A DNA stretch of 64,000 nt from Croceibacterium xixiisoli (GCF_009827305.1 NZ_WTYJ01000003.1:310001-374000); one strand, 5' to 3'. Shown: positions 7,282-15,643, counted from the first letter of the stretch. Notes: generated by a model not told the origin, from the letters alone. Numbers and translations are program-made.

Positions 7282-9009
7282 TCAGGCGGCGATCTTGAAC
7301 GGTTCGATTTCGCCCGACAGATAAAGCTTCTTGGCCTTGGCGCGGCTCAGCTTGCCCGAACTCGTACGGGGCAGGCTGCGCGGCGGTACCAGTTCGACCA
7401 CGCAGTTCATGCCGGTGATTGAACGCACCTTGTCGCGGATCGTGTCGCGCAGGCGGACGCGTTCATCCGGGTCGGATATGCGGCAATGCACGAGCACGGC
7501 GGGCGCTTCCTCGCCATTTTCGGTCTCGACCGAGAAGGCGGCGATGTCACCATGGTTGAAGCCCGGCAATTGTTCCACGGCCCATTCGATATCCTGGGGC
7601 CAGTGGTTCTTGCCATTGATGATGATCATGTCCTTCGCCCGGCCGACGATGAACAGATAGCCATCGGCCATATAGCCCATGTCGCCGGTATCCAGCCAGC
7701 CATCGACCAGGCATTCGTTGGTCGCTTCCGGGTTCCGGAAATAGGAATGCATGACGCTGGGGCCACGGCACCAGACCTTGCCGATCTGGTGATCGCCCTT
7801 GACCTGGCCGGTTTCGCCACGGATTTCGACATCCATGTCGGGCAGTGGCTTGCCGCAATTGACGATCGCGCGATAACGGGCCGGGCGGGACAGATCGCGG
7901 ATCGTGCCGCTCAGCCGCTCTTCTTCGACCAGCTCGACGCGAATGCCTTCGCTCGGCGGCATCACGGTCACGGCCAGGGTCGCCTCGGCCAGGCCATAGC
8001 TGGGGGTGAAGGCGGTCGCCTTGAAGCCAGCATCGGCGAAGGCGTTAACGAAATTCTGCATCACATCAGGGCGGATCATGTCCGCACCATTGCCAGCCAG
8101 CCGCCAGCGCGACAGGTCGAAGCGTTCCGACACATTCGACTGGCTGGAGATTCGGCGTGCGCAGATGTCATAGCCGAAGGTCGGCGAATAGCTGATCGTG
8201 GTACCCTTGTTGCGGCTGATCAGATCGAGCCAGGCGAGCGGGCGCCGCGCAAAATGTTCTGTCTTGAGATAGTCGACCGACACCTGATTGGCGATCAGCG
8301 ACAGGAAGCAGCCGACCAGACCCATATCATGATACCAGGGCAGCCAGCTCACCACCCGGTCATTGTACCCGATGTCCATCGAATCGGCATGGCCGAACAG
8401 ATTGTGCAGCAGGGCGCGATGGGTCACCGCCACACCGGTGGGGAAACGGGTCGATCCGGACGAATATTGCAGATAGCAGATATCGTCCGGCTCCGGGGTC
8501 GGCAGGTCGGCCTGGCTTTGTTCGCGGGTGGCGAAGCTTTCCCAGTCCACGCCTTCGCAACCCTGGCGGGCAGCGGCGACGGCCGTCATTTCGGCAATCT
8601 CTGCCGGATACAGCAGGATTTTGGGGTCGCAGCTGGAAAGCTGCACGCCCAGTTGCTCGATATAGTTGTCCTTCCCGCCGAATGTTGTCGGCAGCGGCAG
8701 TGGCACCGGCCAGGCGCCAGCATAGATCGTGCCGCAGAAAATCGCGGAAAATTCCGCGCTGGTTTCGGCGATGATCGCGACACGGTCGCCCTTGCCTACG
8801 CCGGCAGCTACCAGCCGCCGAGCCATGGCCAAGCCATCTTCGCGCATCTCACGATAGGTGTAAGCCCGCGTCAGCGTGCCACGCATATCATGGAAATTAA
8901 GGCCCTTTTCACTCCGCGCAGCGTAATCCACTGCTTCGGTGAAGGTTGCGAAATCCGCGCGCCGGCGCGGGAGGTCACAATCGTTGGGAGTGGGTGTCAG
9001 TTCGGTCAT
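7282..9009 (-). CDS. fatty acyl-AMP ligase (FAAL)
   Basis: From the ATG at 9009 the protein is 575 residues, in the ANL adenylate-forming superfamily. Motifs seen in order: the P-loop LQYSSGSTRFPTG, PWYHDMGLVG, SYGLAEATLAV, GWLDTGDMGYMADGYLFIVGR followed by KDMIIINGKNHWPQDIE, and PRTSSGKLSR near the end. The KDxIIxxGxNxxPxDIE wording is typical of fatty acyl-AMP ligases rather than CoA ligases. These load activated fatty acids onto acyl carrier proteins of polyketide or lipid pathways. No such partner is nearby, so the target is unknown. The frame extends to 9198, but MTELTPTP looks like the real N-terminus. The ribosome site is weak. Confidence 0.8.
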   Translation of the reverse strand: MTELTPTPNDCDLPRRRADFATFTEAVDYAARSEKGLNFHDMRGTLTRAYTYREMREDGLAMARRLVAAGVGKGDRVAIIAETSAEFSAIFCGTIYAGAWPVPLPLPTTFGGKDNYIEQLGVQLSSCDPKILLYPAEIAEMTAVAAARQGCEGVDWESFATREQSQADLPTPEPDDICYLQYSSGSTRFPTGVAVTHRALLHNLFGHADSMDIGYNDRVVSWLPWYHDMGLVGCFLSLIANQVSVDYLKTEHFARRPLAWLDLISRNKGTTISYSPTFGYDICARRISSQSNVSERFDLSRWRLAGNGADMIRPDVMQNFVNAFADAGFKATAFTPSYGLAEATLAVTVMPPSEGIRVELVEEERLSGTIRDLSRPARYRAIVNCGKPLPDMDVEIRGETGQVKGDHQIGKVWCRGPSVMHSYFRNPEATNECLVDGWLDTGDMGYMADGYLFIVGRAKDMIIINGKNHWPQDIEWAVEQLPGFNHGDIAAFSVETENGEEAPAVLVHCRISDPDERVRLRDTIRDKVRSITGMNCVVELVPPRSLPRTSSGKLSRAKAKKLYLSGEIEPFKIAA

Positions 9010-9136
9010 AAAATTGTTGCGATACCCGTCTAGCATGCGCGGAAAGCGCGCCCCATAAGGCGAAAACGGCGCCGAAACAAACCGGAGCCGCAACAAACCT
9101 CCCCATTTGGCAATGACTGTGGCACGAATAAGGCCA

Positions 9137-9715
9137 ATGGAGTCCGATCCATCACCATCAGGCCGCACCCGGCGCACGATCCGCCCGCTCAATAGCACGC
9201 GTCTGGAAGAACTGGCTATCGCCTATGTGGCCCGATTCGCCACCAGCAGCGCGAAGCTGGAACGCTATCTGGCGCGCAAGATTCGGGAACGCGGTTGGGA
9301 CGGAGAAGAGGATGCAAACCTGCCGGCGCTCGTTGCCCGCTATGTCGGTCTGGGATACGTCGACGACGCTGGCTTTGCCCGTGCGCGCAGCGGAAGCCTG
9401 TTGCGGCGCGGCTATGGACCGCGGCGAATCAGCCAGGCCCTGAACGAGGCCGGCATCGCTGCCGAAATCCGCCAGGATGTCAGTCCGGATGAAACCGCCC
9501 GGCGCCGGGCCGCCGTGGCTCTGGCCAGGCGGCGCCGGCTTGGCCCCTTTGCCGGGGGCGCGGGTGGCGCTGCCGATCCGGCTTTGCGGGACAAGCAGCT
9601 TGCGGCGATGCTGCGGGCAGGCCACAGCATGGATCATGCGCGGGCGATCCTGGCCCTGCCGGATGTTGACGCGGCCGAACGCTGGGCGGCCGAATGGGAA
9701 GATGATGATGGCTGA
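9137..9715 (+). CDS. recX: RecX family regulatory protein
   Basis: 192 residues from ATG 9137 (MESDPSPSGRTRR). The helix-rich body contains ATSSAKLERYLARKIRERG, VGLGYVDDAGFARARSG and RRGYGPRRISQALNEAGI, the repeated three-helix RecX pattern (here '..L..RGYG..RI...L...GI'). RecX binds RecA filaments and limits recombination and the SOS response. No recA is next to it here. The stop overlaps the start of the following lipoprotein gene (the ATG at 9708 is inside recX), so the two are cotranscribed. The N-terminal Arg-rich tail is longer than usual. Confidence 0.8.
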   Translation: MESDPSPSGRTRRTIRPLNSTRLEELAIAYVARFATSSAKLERYLARKIRERGWDGEEDANLPALVARYVGLGYVDDAGFARARSGSLLRRGYGPRRISQALNEAGIAAEIRQDVSPDETARRRAAVALARRRRLGPFAGGAGGAADPALRDKQLAAMLRAGHSMDHARAILALPDVDAAERWAAEWEDDDG

Positions 9716-10211
9716 CATGCGCCGTATCCTTGTTGCAGCTCTGATGATCGCGGTGGCCGCCTGTTCCCCAGGCGCGGGCAATGCCGGGTCGTCGCTGGCG
9801 GTGGCCGAAGATGTCTCCGTCGCGGCGGTGCACCCCGTCTCCGGCCTCGCCGTGCAACCGCTGACGGTGCAGGTGGGTCAGGGTGTTCATCGCTTCCGCG
9901 TGGAAATGGCCCGGACGGCGGAAGAACAAGCGCAGGGGCTGATGTTCCGCACCGAAATGGCCCCGGACGAAGGGATGCTGTTCCCCCGGCAAGAGGCGCG
10001 CATGGCAAGCTTCTGGATGAAGAACACGCTGATCCCGCTCGACATCATCTTCATCGGTGCGGACCAACGCATCATCAATATCGCCGCCAACACCGTGCCA
10101 TATTCCACCGTCCCGGTTCCTTCTGACGGGCCCGCGCTGGCGATTCTGGAACTCAACGGCGGGCGCGCGGCAGAACTGGGGATTGTTCCGGGCGCGAAAG
10201 TCGAATGGTAA
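9708..10211 (+). CDS. DUF192 family lipoprotein
   Basis: 167 residues. The N-terminus MADMRRILVAALMIAVAACSPG carries a lipoprotein signal with lipobox VAAC, so the mature protein should be anchored in a membrane facing the periplasm. The body matches DUF192: FRVEMARTAEEQAQGLMFRT, GMLFPRQEARMASFWMKNT, PLDIIFIGADQRI, and AILELNGGRAAELGI. This is a compact beta fold of unknown function. Its start lies eight bases inside the end of recX. The arrangement recX-DUF192-NDUFA12-DUF2155 reads as one gene string. Confidence 0.85.
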   Translation: MADMRRILVAALMIAVAACSPGAGNAGSSLAVAEDVSVAAVHPVSGLAVQPLTVQVGQGVHRFRVEMARTAEEQAQGLMFRTEMAPDEGMLFPRQEARMASFWMKNTLIPLDIIFIGADQRIINIAANTVPYSTVPVPSDGPALAILELNGGRAAELGIVPGAKVEW

Positions 10212-10261
10212 GCGCGCGCGAAAGCTTGCTTCGCCCCCCAGTCTGCGGCTAACGCGCGGCC

Positions 10262-10663
10262 ATGGGAATCCTCGGCAAGATCTTCACCTGGTGGGATGGT
10301 GCGACCATCGGCACCTCGTTGTTCAGCTCTATGAACGGTGAACATGTCGGCACCGACGCGCAGGGCAACAAATATTACCGCGCGCGGAAGAAGAAGACCG
10401 TGGAAGGCCGGGAGCGGCGCTGGGTCATCTATGACGGTGCCAATGACGCCAGCCGCGTGCCGGCCGAATGGCATGGCTGGCTGCATGGCGCGTTCGACGA
10501 TCTGCCGGAAAGCAACCTGCCGCCCGCAAAGATCTGGGAAGCCGATTATTCTCCCAATGCCACCGGTACCACGGGCGCCTATCGCCCGCAGGGTGCGCTG
10601 GAACGTGGAGGGCAGCGTGCCCGTGCTACCGGCGATTACGAATCTTGGGCGCCCGACGCGTGA
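10262..10663 (+). CDS. NADH:ubiquinone oxidoreductase subunit NDUFA12 homologue
   Basis: 133 residues beginning MGILGKIFTWWDGATIGTSL, with GTDAQGNKYYRARKKK, RRWVIYDGANDASRVPAEWH, GWLHGAFDD and PNATGTTGAYRP. These are hallmarks of the NDUFA12/B17.2 family. In alphaproteobacteria and mitochondria it is a peripheral complex I subunit at the joint between the hydrophilic and membrane arms. The core nuo operon is not in the window. The stop TGA overlaps the GTG start of the DUF2155 gene. Confidence 0.9.
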   Translation: MGILGKIFTWWDGATIGTSLFSSMNGEHVGTDAQGNKYYRARKKKTVEGRERRWVIYDGANDASRVPAEWHGWLHGAFDDLPESNLPPAKIWEADYSPNATGTTGAYRPQGALERGGQRARATGDYESWAPDA

Positions 10664-11301
10664 AACCCGGCGCCGGCCTTGCCGGATGGGCGGTTCTTCT
10701 GGCGGCCGGCATTGTGGCAGGCTGCACCGGCGGCGCGCCGGAACCAGAGGCTGAACAGACCGACGTTCCCAAGGAATTGGCGAACCAGCGTCAGGCACAG
10801 CCGGCGGTCGCGGAAGGTGAACAGCTCGGCACCCCGCTGGCTGAACGGGTCGCCACGATCGGCCTGCTGAACAAGCGCAATAACCTCTCGCAGGATATTC
10901 AGCTCAAGCCTGGCGAAACCCGCCGTGCGGGCGATGTGGTTATCCATCTGTCCAGCTGCGAACGGACGGCGCCATGGGAAAACCCGCCGGAGACCGGGGC
11001 ATTTGTCCAGGTTTCCGTGCGTGAACGCGCCAATGCCGAATCGGATTTTCAGTGGCGACGGGTCTTCTCAGGCTGGCTGTTCAAGAATTCGCCCAGCCTG
11101 AACGTGGTCGAACACCCGATTTATGACGTCTGGGTCAAGGATTGCGCGATGAGCTTCCCGGGGGAAGAGGAAGCGCTCAAACCGAATGCTGGTGCATCCG
11201 GCGTCGCACGCCCTGCACCGCGCGCCGCACCCTCCGCCTCTCCGTCACCCACGCCAGAGGCTGCACCCGCCGCCCCGGCAGAACCCAGCACGGAAACATA
11301 G
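10660..11301 (+). CDS. DUF2155 family lipoprotein-like protein
   Basis: 213 residues from GTG 10660, which overlaps the preceding stop by four bases. MKPGAGLAGWAVLLAAGIVAGC is a lipoprotein signal with lipobox VAGC. The DUF2155 core follows: TPLAERVATIGLLNKRNN, LSSCERTAPWENPPETGAFVQV, RVFSGWLFKNSPSLNVVEHPIYDVWV and KDC. In alphaproteobacteria this periplasmic domain of unknown function often sits next to aat and the complex I accessory gene, as here. The tail after residue 165 is Pro/Ala-rich and overlaps the 3' end of aat on the other strand by 181 bases. Confidence 0.8.
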   Translation: MKPGAGLAGWAVLLAAGIVAGCTGGAPEPEAEQTDVPKELANQRQAQPAVAEGEQLGTPLAERVATIGLLNKRNNLSQDIQLKPGETRRAGDVVIHLSSCERTAPWENPPETGAFVQVSVRERANAESDFQWRRVFSGWLFKNSPSLNVVEHPIYDVWVKDCAMSFPGEEEALKPNAGASGVARPAPRAAPSASPSPTPEAAPAAPAEPSTET

Positions 11302-11918
11302 GCCAGCGGCAGCGGCGCGGCAGGCTGTCCTTCGCGGGCGGCTTCCAGTCGATCCCGGTATTCATCCTGGCTGATGGGCACGGCGCCCATCGACTGCAAA
11401 TGATCAGTCATGAACTGGCAATCGAGCAATTCGCAGCCGGCATGGCGGAGCAGGGCGACCAGCCAGGCCAATGCGACCTTGCTGGCATTGTCGGCCCGGC
11501 TGAACATGCTCTCGCCGCAGAATACCCGGTCGAAAGCCACGCCATAGAGCCCGCCGACGAGCTTGCCCTGATCCCAGCATTCGATCGAATGGGCATGGCC
11601 TTGTGCATGCAGCGCGCGATAGCTGTTCGCGATTCGCCCGCTGATCCAGCTTTCGGGATGGCCGGGGCGCGGCGCGGCGCAGGCATCGATCACTTGGCCG
11701 AAGGCCTGATTGCAGGTGACGATGAAGCGATCGCGGCGAATCACCTTGGCCAGCGAATGCGAACAGCGAAATCCGTTGAGCGGGATGATGGCGCGCTCAT
11801 CGGGTTCGACCCAGAAAATCTCTTCATCATCGCGGCTGTCGGCCATGGGAAAAATGCCACCGCGATAGGCCGCCAGCAGCAGCTCCGCCGGGATGATATG
11901 TGGTTCCTGCATCGACAT
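11121..11918 (-). CDS. aat: leucyl/phenylalanyl-tRNA--protein transferase
   Basis: 265 residues from the ATG at 11918 (MSMQEPHIIPAELLLAAYRG). Signature stretches are GIFPMAD, FWVEPDERAIIPL, ESWISGRIANSYRALHAQG, LVGGLYGVAFDRVFCGESMFSR, and LLDCQFMTDHLQSMGAVPI. The enzyme adds Leu or Phe to proteins with N-terminal Arg/Lys, marking them for ClpAP degradation. The catalytic core ends near residue 205. The last 60 residues are a low-complexity Ala/Gly/Ser tail that runs antisense through the end of the DUF2155 gene, longer than usual for the family. The frame extends upstream into the tRNA region but is not coding there. Confidence 0.9.
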   Translation of the reverse strand: MSMQEPHIIPAELLLAAYRGGIFPMADSRDDEEIFWVEPDERAIIPLNGFRCSHSLAKVIRRDRFIVTCNQAFGQVIDACAAPRPGHPESWISGRIANSYRALHAQGHAHSIECWDQGKLVGGLYGVAFDRVFCGESMFSRADNASKVALAWLVALLRHAGCELLDCQFMTDHLQSMGAVPISQDEYRDRLEAAREGQPAAPLPLAYVSVLGSAGAAGAASGVGDGEAEGAARGAGRATPDAPAFGLSASSSPGKLIAQSLTQTS

Positions 11919-11996
11919 ATTCGTTCGGCTAGCAGAAGCTTTGCTGCTCGTCGCTTGCCAAGCGCGAACTTGGGCTATAGAGGCGCCCGAACCTGC

Positions 11997-12072
11997 AGGA
12001 GCGTAGCTCAGTTGGTAGAGCATCGGTCTCCAAAACCGAGGGCCGTGGGTTCGAGTCCCTCCGCTCCTGCCA
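11997..12072 (+). tRNA. tRNA-Trp (anticodon CCA)
   Basis: A 76-base cloverleaf. The acceptor AGGAGCG pairs with CGCTCCT, the D arm is GCTC-AGTTGGTA-GAGC, the anticodon arm is CGGT-CTCCAAA-ACCG with anticodon CCA, and the T arm is GTGGG-TTCGAGT-CCCTC (one wobble). Discriminator G and an encoded CCA end the gene at 12072. A possible promoter (CTTGCC, then CTATAG with a short spacer) lies at 11954-11980. The secE-nusG genes follow on the same strand about 550 bases downstream, an order common in bacteria. Confidence 0.95.
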
Positions 12073-12245
12073 GGTATTCCAATCAAGACATTCAATGGTC
12101 GGGCCTGCGATCTGGGCCACCGTCCGTTTTTGCTTTGTCGCTGTCGTGGCTGGTCTAGAGCACGGGCGGCACATGCGCCGAATCCGCGGAACTCTGCGGC
12201 AAGCCGTGCATTTAGGTTCCACAACACAATTTGGGAGCTGTGCAC

Positions 12246-12404
12246 ATGTCGGGCTTTGCCAATCGCACCTATCGCAGCAGCGCGCCGGACAAATGGACGA
12301 TGCCGCGCCCCTATCGCGATGCCAGTCTTCGCCACCAGATGCATGGGCCGATCCGCCCTATGGAAGAACCCAGCTTTTTCGACCGGCTGTTCGGCCGGGT
12401 CTGA
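12246..12404 (+). CDS. small basic protein of unknown function, 52 residues
   Basis: ATG 12246 opens a 52-codon frame: MSGFANRTYRSSAPDKWTMP, RPYRDASLRHQMHGPIRPM, EEPSFFDRLFGRV, stop TGA at 12402. The Arg/Pro-rich composition, the aromatic end (FFDRLFG) and third-position GC bias fit a real gene better than chance. The two longer overlapping frames here look random. I do not recognise a family. It lies in the 548-base stretch between tRNA-Trp and secE. The rest of that stretch (12073-12245 and 12405-12478) shows no other feature I can support. Confidence 0.5.
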   Translation: MSGFANRTYRSSAPDKWTMPRPYRDASLRHQMHGPIRPMEEPSFFDRLFGRV

Positions 12405-12478
12405 TTCAAGCTAGCACTTGCGCAGCCGCGCATCGGCCATTTCGTTGCGCGGCTACCTGCGCGAATAACCTCGCCTGT

Positions 12479-12507
12479 CTTGCCAATTGCGGGTGGTATC
12501 GCTACAT
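12479..12507 (+). promoter_or_regulatory. predicted sigma-70 promoter of secE-nusG
   Basis: CTTGCC, a 17-base spacer, then CTACAT. This is a close match to the alphaproteobacterial housekeeping consensus (CTTGAC-N17-CTATAT). It lies 113 bases before the secE start, with no better candidate in between. Confidence 0.5.
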
Positions 12508-12620
12508 CCGCCAGCGTCTTCCGACATCGGAGCATCGCAGCCCCTCCCGGTTATCGCCGGGGTGGCGATGGCCCTATGGCGGAAACGGTTCAGTCTAAAT
12601 GCGAGAGCGACACCGGAATC

Positions 12621-12815
12621 ATGGCCAAGACAAGCCCCGCTGAATTCATCAAGCAGGTACGCACTGAGGCGTCCAAGGTTGTCTGGCCGTCGCTGACCGA
12701 GACCTATCGCACCGGCATTTTTGTGGCGATCATGATGATCATCTTGTCGGTGTTCTTCCTCGGTGTAGACAGCCTGTTTGGCGCCGTCGTGCGCTGGCTG
12801 CTCTCGCTGCTCTGA
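12621..12815 (+). CDS. secE: preprotein translocase subunit SecE
   Basis: 64 residues: MAKTSPAEFIKQVRTEASKV, VWPSLTETYRTG, then a single hydrophobic segment (FVAIMMIILSVFFLGVDSLF). It carries the SecE motif 'R.E..KV.WPS..E' and is the minimal one-helix form usual outside enterobacteria. SecE clamps SecY in the protein-export channel. An upstream in-frame ATG at 12576 would add 15 residues (MAETVQSKC), but the conserved part begins at 12621. It is followed 31 bases later by nusG. Confidence 0.95.
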   Translation: MAKTSPAEFIKQVRTEASKVVWPSLTETYRTGIFVAIMMIILSVFFLGVDSLFGAVVRWLLSLL

Positions 12816-12846
12816 TCCGGCTCGCGCATTTCACCGAAAGAGAAAC

Positions 12847-13383
12847 ATGGCCCGCTGGTATATCATCCACGCCTATTCCGGTTTTGAGAACAAGGTTCGC
12901 GAATCGATCCTGTCGGAAGCTGAACGTCTTGGCCTGTCCGAAGGCGTCGAAGCGGTGGAAGTTCCCACCGAAACCGTGACAGAGGTCAAGCGCGGCAAGA
13001 AAATCCAGGTCGAACGCAAGTTTATGCCTGGCTATGTTCTGGCCAAGCTGACGATGACGGACGATGTCTATCACCTCGTCAAGAACACACCCAAGGTTAC
13101 TGGCTTCCTGGGATCGGGCGGCAAGCCGCAAGCGATTTCGGAACGCGAAGCTGCACGCTATTTCGGCGGTGTCGAGGAAGCCAAGGCTGCACCCAAGACG
13201 CAGGTCAGTGTCGATTATGAAATCGGCGATCAGGTCAAGGTGCTGGAAGGGCCCTTCGCCAGCTTCAACGGGGTCGTCGAAGAACTCGATTTCGACAAGA
13301 GCAAGGTCAAGGTGTCGGTGTCGATCTTCGGTCGTGGTACCCCGGTCGAACTCGATTTCGAACAGGTCGAACTGGTCAAGTAA
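12847..13383 (+). CDS. nusG: transcription termination/antitermination protein NusG
   Basis: 178 residues with the NusG N-terminal domain (MARWYIIHAYSGFENKVRES, KFMPGYVLAKLTM, VKNTPKVTGFLG) and a C-terminal KOW domain (YEIGDQVKVLEGPFASFNGV, then VSIFGRGTPVELDFEQVE). NusG binds RNA polymerase and links it to Rho or ribosomal protein S10. It is cotranscribed with secE. AAAGAGAAAC precedes the ATG. A strong hairpin lies shortly after the stop, so transcription probably ends before the ribosomal genes. Confidence 0.97.
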   Translation: MARWYIIHAYSGFENKVRESILSEAERLGLSEGVEAVEVPTETVTEVKRGKKIQVERKFMPGYVLAKLTMTDDVYHLVKNTPKVTGFLGSGGKPQAISEREAARYFGGVEEAKAAPKTQVSVDYEIGDQVKVLEGPFASFNGVVEELDFDKSKVKVSVSIFGRGTPVELDFEQVELVK

Positions 13384-13407
13384 GACTGTCGTCGTGAGGC
13401 GCATGCA

Positions 13408-13442
13408 GGGCGCGCGTTGGTACAATCCAGCGCGCGCCTTTC
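13408..13442 (+). terminator. hairpin terminator after nusG
   Basis: GGCGCGCGTTGG, loop TACAAT, CCAGCGCGCGCC forms a stem of 12 positions with one mismatch, followed by a short TTTCGC. It lies 25 bases after the nusG stop and in the space before the convergent PspA-like gene. Confidence 0.6.
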
Positions 13443-13486
13443 GCATGTATGCAAGCGCGCTATTGCTGACGCTGGCCAGTACGTTT

Positions 13487-14152
13487 TTACTCGCGTGTTC
13501 CGCTTTCGGGTTCCGTGGAAGACCGGGCCTTCATCGCCTCCAGTTCTTCTTCCACGTTGGCATCGTGCTGCAATTGTTCGAACGCCCGCAGCAGGGCAGC
13601 AACATCGTGCGGTGCGGATTGATTGTTGCGCGCGGCGGCTGATTCCAGTCGCTGTTCCAGCGTGTCGATCCGCCGCGCTTTATTGCGTGCGGCTGCCGCG
13701 ATCGCGGCGGAGGTTTTTGCAGCCGTATTGGCCCGCGCTTCGGCGATGCGTGTGGCCGTATCGGTCAACCGGCTGGCCAGCTCCTCCAGCGTGCGGACGA
13801 TATCGCCGGCTTCTTCGGTTGCCTGCTGTGCCACCTGGCGGGCTTCTGCTGCCACAGCCAGCGCGCGTTCGCGTTCGGACAAGGCAGCTCGCGCCAGATC
13901 TTCGCGCTGATGCGCCAGAGCGATGTTTGCCTTGGCGTGCCAGTCGCGGGCCAGATCCTCGCACGCACTGGCGAGGGATTCGCGGGATTTGCGATCGCGC
14001 AGTGCGCGCGCCAGTTCCGCCCGAGCCTTGACCGAATGATCCTGCAGTTCTGCATGCAGCAGGTCCAGCATCTTGACCGGATCCATCGCCCGGTCGATGG
14101 CGCTGCCATTGCTGGATAGCAGGTCACTGATGCGTGATGTGGTCTGGCGCAT
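13487..14152 (-). CDS. PspA/IM30 family protein
   Basis: 221 residues from the ATG at 14152 ([20 protein letters not shown]), almost entirely alpha-helical and coiled-coil-like. It contains [36 protein letters not shown] and an Ala/Glu/Arg-rich central rod, matching the PspA/IM30 family of membrane-remodelling stress proteins. The N-terminal amphipathic helix is less typical than in PspA itself. The gene sits alone, antisense, between nusG and rplK. No pspB/pspC genes are nearby. It shares the 224-base intergenic space with the rplK promoter. Confidence 0.65.
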   Translation of the reverse strand: MRQTTSRISDLLSSNGSAIDRAMDPVKMLDLLHAELQDHSVKARAELARALRDRKSRESLASACEDLARDWHAKANIALAHQREDLARAALSERERALAVAAEARQVAQQATEEAGDIVRTLEELASRLTDTATRIAEARANTAAKTSAAIAAAARNKARRIDTLEQRLESAAARNNQSAPHDVAALLRAFEQLQHDANVEEELEAMKARSSTEPESGTRE

Positions 14153-14376
14153 GCTGTCCTCAGGGCGCTGGTTTTCTCTGCCGGTGTCTACGGGTTGCGC
14201 ACTTAACCGGGGGTAAAGGGACCGGTACTTGTCGTGGCGGCGTTCATCCGTTATGGGCCCGCTTCCCTTCGTACAGAATCGGGAACCATGCGGGAGGTGC
14301 CCTGGGTGCCGCTTGTACCGCTTACCATGAACCTTGTCCTGACGGGCAGGGTGACAGTGAGAAAAGGAGGTCAGCA

Positions 14377-14808
14377 ATGGCCAAGAAGATTACCGGCTAT
14401 ATCAAGCTGCAGGTTGCTGCAGGTGCAGCCAACCCGTCGCCACCGATCGGCCCGGCCCTGGGCCAGCGCGGCGTGAACATCATGGAATTCTGCAAGGCGT
14501 TCAACGCTGCGACCGGCGAGCTCGAAAAGGGCATGCCGATCCCGACCGTGATCACCGTCTATGCAGACCGTTCGTTCACCTTCGAAACCAAGACCCCGCC
14601 CGCCAGCTTCCTGATCAAGAAGGCTGCCAATCTGAAGTCGGGTTCCAAGGAACCGGGCAAGGTGTCGGCCGGAACCATCGCCCGTTCGAAGCTGTCCGAA
14701 ATCGCTGAAGCGAAGATGAAGGATCTGAACGCGCACGATATCGAACAGGCAACCAAGATTATCGAAGGCTCCGCGCGTTCGATGGGTCTCCAAGTGGTGG
14801 AGGGCTGA
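14377..14808 (+). CDS. rplK: 50S ribosomal protein L11
   Basis: 143 residues: [60 protein letters not shown]. The Pro-rich thiostrepton-binding N-domain and the rRNA-binding C-domain ([21 protein letters not shown]) are both complete. AGGAGG sits 7 bases before ATG 14377. It is cotranscribed with rplA after a 4-base gap. L11 forms the GTPase-associated centre with 23S rRNA. Confidence 0.98.
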   Translation: MAKKITGYIKLQVAAGAANPSPPIGPALGQRGVNIMEFCKAFNAATGELEKGMPIPTVITVYADRSFTFETKTPPASFLIKKAANLKSGSKEPGKVSAGTIARSKLSEIAEAKMKDLNAHDIEQATKIIEGSARSMGLQVVEG

Positions 14809-14812
14809 ACCC

Positions 14813-15511
14813 ATGGCAAAGCTGACCAAGCGCCAGAAGGCACTCAACGAACAGCTCGATGCTGAAAAGGTCTATGGCCTGAGCGAAGCTCTGGCGACCC
14901 TGCGTGAACTGTCGACCAAGAAGTTCGACGAAACGCTCGAAATCGCGATGAACCTGGGCGTCGATCCGCGTCACGCAGACCAGATGGTCCGTGGCATGGT
15001 TTCGCTTCCGGCCGGTACCGGCAAGGACATGCGCGTTGCCGTGTTCGCCAAGGGCGACAAGGCTCAGGAAGCTCTGGACGCTGGTGCGGACAAGGTTGGC
15101 GCAGAAGACCTGATGGAAGACATGCAGGCCGGCAACCTGAACTATGACCGCGTGATCGCCAGCCCTGACATGATGGGCGTGGTTGGCCGTCTGGGCAAGC
15201 TGCTGGGCCCCAAGGGCCTGATGCCGAACCCGAAGCTCGGCACCGTGACCCCCAACGTCGCGCAGGCTGTTAAGGATGCCAAGGGCGGCCAGGTGGAATT
15301 CCGCGTGGAAAAGCAGGGCATCATCCATTCCGGCCTGGGCAAGCTGTCCTTCACCGAAGATCAGCTGATCACCAACTTCAAGGCTTTCACTGACGCGATC
15401 GTCAAGGCGAAGCCGAGCGGTTCGAAGGGCAAGTATGTCCGCAAGGTGTCGCTCTCGACCACCATGGGCCCCGGCCTGAAGGTCGATCTGGCAGACGTCG
15501 AAGGCGCCTGA
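14813..15511 (+). CDS. rplA: 50S ribosomal protein L1
   Basis: 232 residues: [55 protein letters not shown] and [21 protein letters not shown], all L1 signatures. L1 forms the mobile stalk at the ribosomal E site and can repress its own L11-L1 mRNA. The usual following pair rplJ-rplL is not here: a terminator follows and then an unrelated receptor gene, so the L10-L12 genes lie elsewhere. Confidence 0.98.
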   Translation: MAKLTKRQKALNEQLDAEKVYGLSEALATLRELSTKKFDETLEIAMNLGVDPRHADQMVRGMVSLPAGTGKDMRVAVFAKGDKAQEALDAGADKVGAEDLMEDMQAGNLNYDRVIASPDMMGVVGRLGKLLGPKGLMPNPKLGTVTPNVAQAVKDAKGGQVEFRVEKQGIIHSGLGKLSFTEDQLITNFKAFTDAIVKAKPSGSKGKYVRKVSLSTTMGPGLKVDLADVEGA

Positions 15512-15526
15512 TTTCAGACCCTGATT

Positions 15527-15565
15527 GAAAAAAGGGCCGGCGGAGCGATCCGCCGGCCCTTTTCA
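15527..15565. terminator. intrinsic terminator after rplA
   Basis: AAAAGGGCCGGCGGA, loop GCGA, TCCGCCGGCCCTTTT is a perfect 15-base-pair stem with A and T flanks. It ends the rplK-rplA operon and may also serve the convergent receptor gene. Confidence 0.92.
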
Positions 15566-15643
15566 TATGCGCAGCCCGCTTCGCGGGCGTTTCTGGCAGG
15601 ATACCCAGCCATCCGCGCGGAATGGCCGGGTGGTGCCCTCCCG

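Noticed and set aside
7486-9033. 515-residue plus-strand frame opposite the fatty acyl-AMP ligase
   Set aside because: No domain, and the opposite strand encodes all adenylate-forming motifs.
15512-15643. A leader or missing rplJ-rplL genes after rplA
   Set aside because: The stretch contains only a terminator and the end of the convergent receptor gene; no ribosomal protein frame is present.
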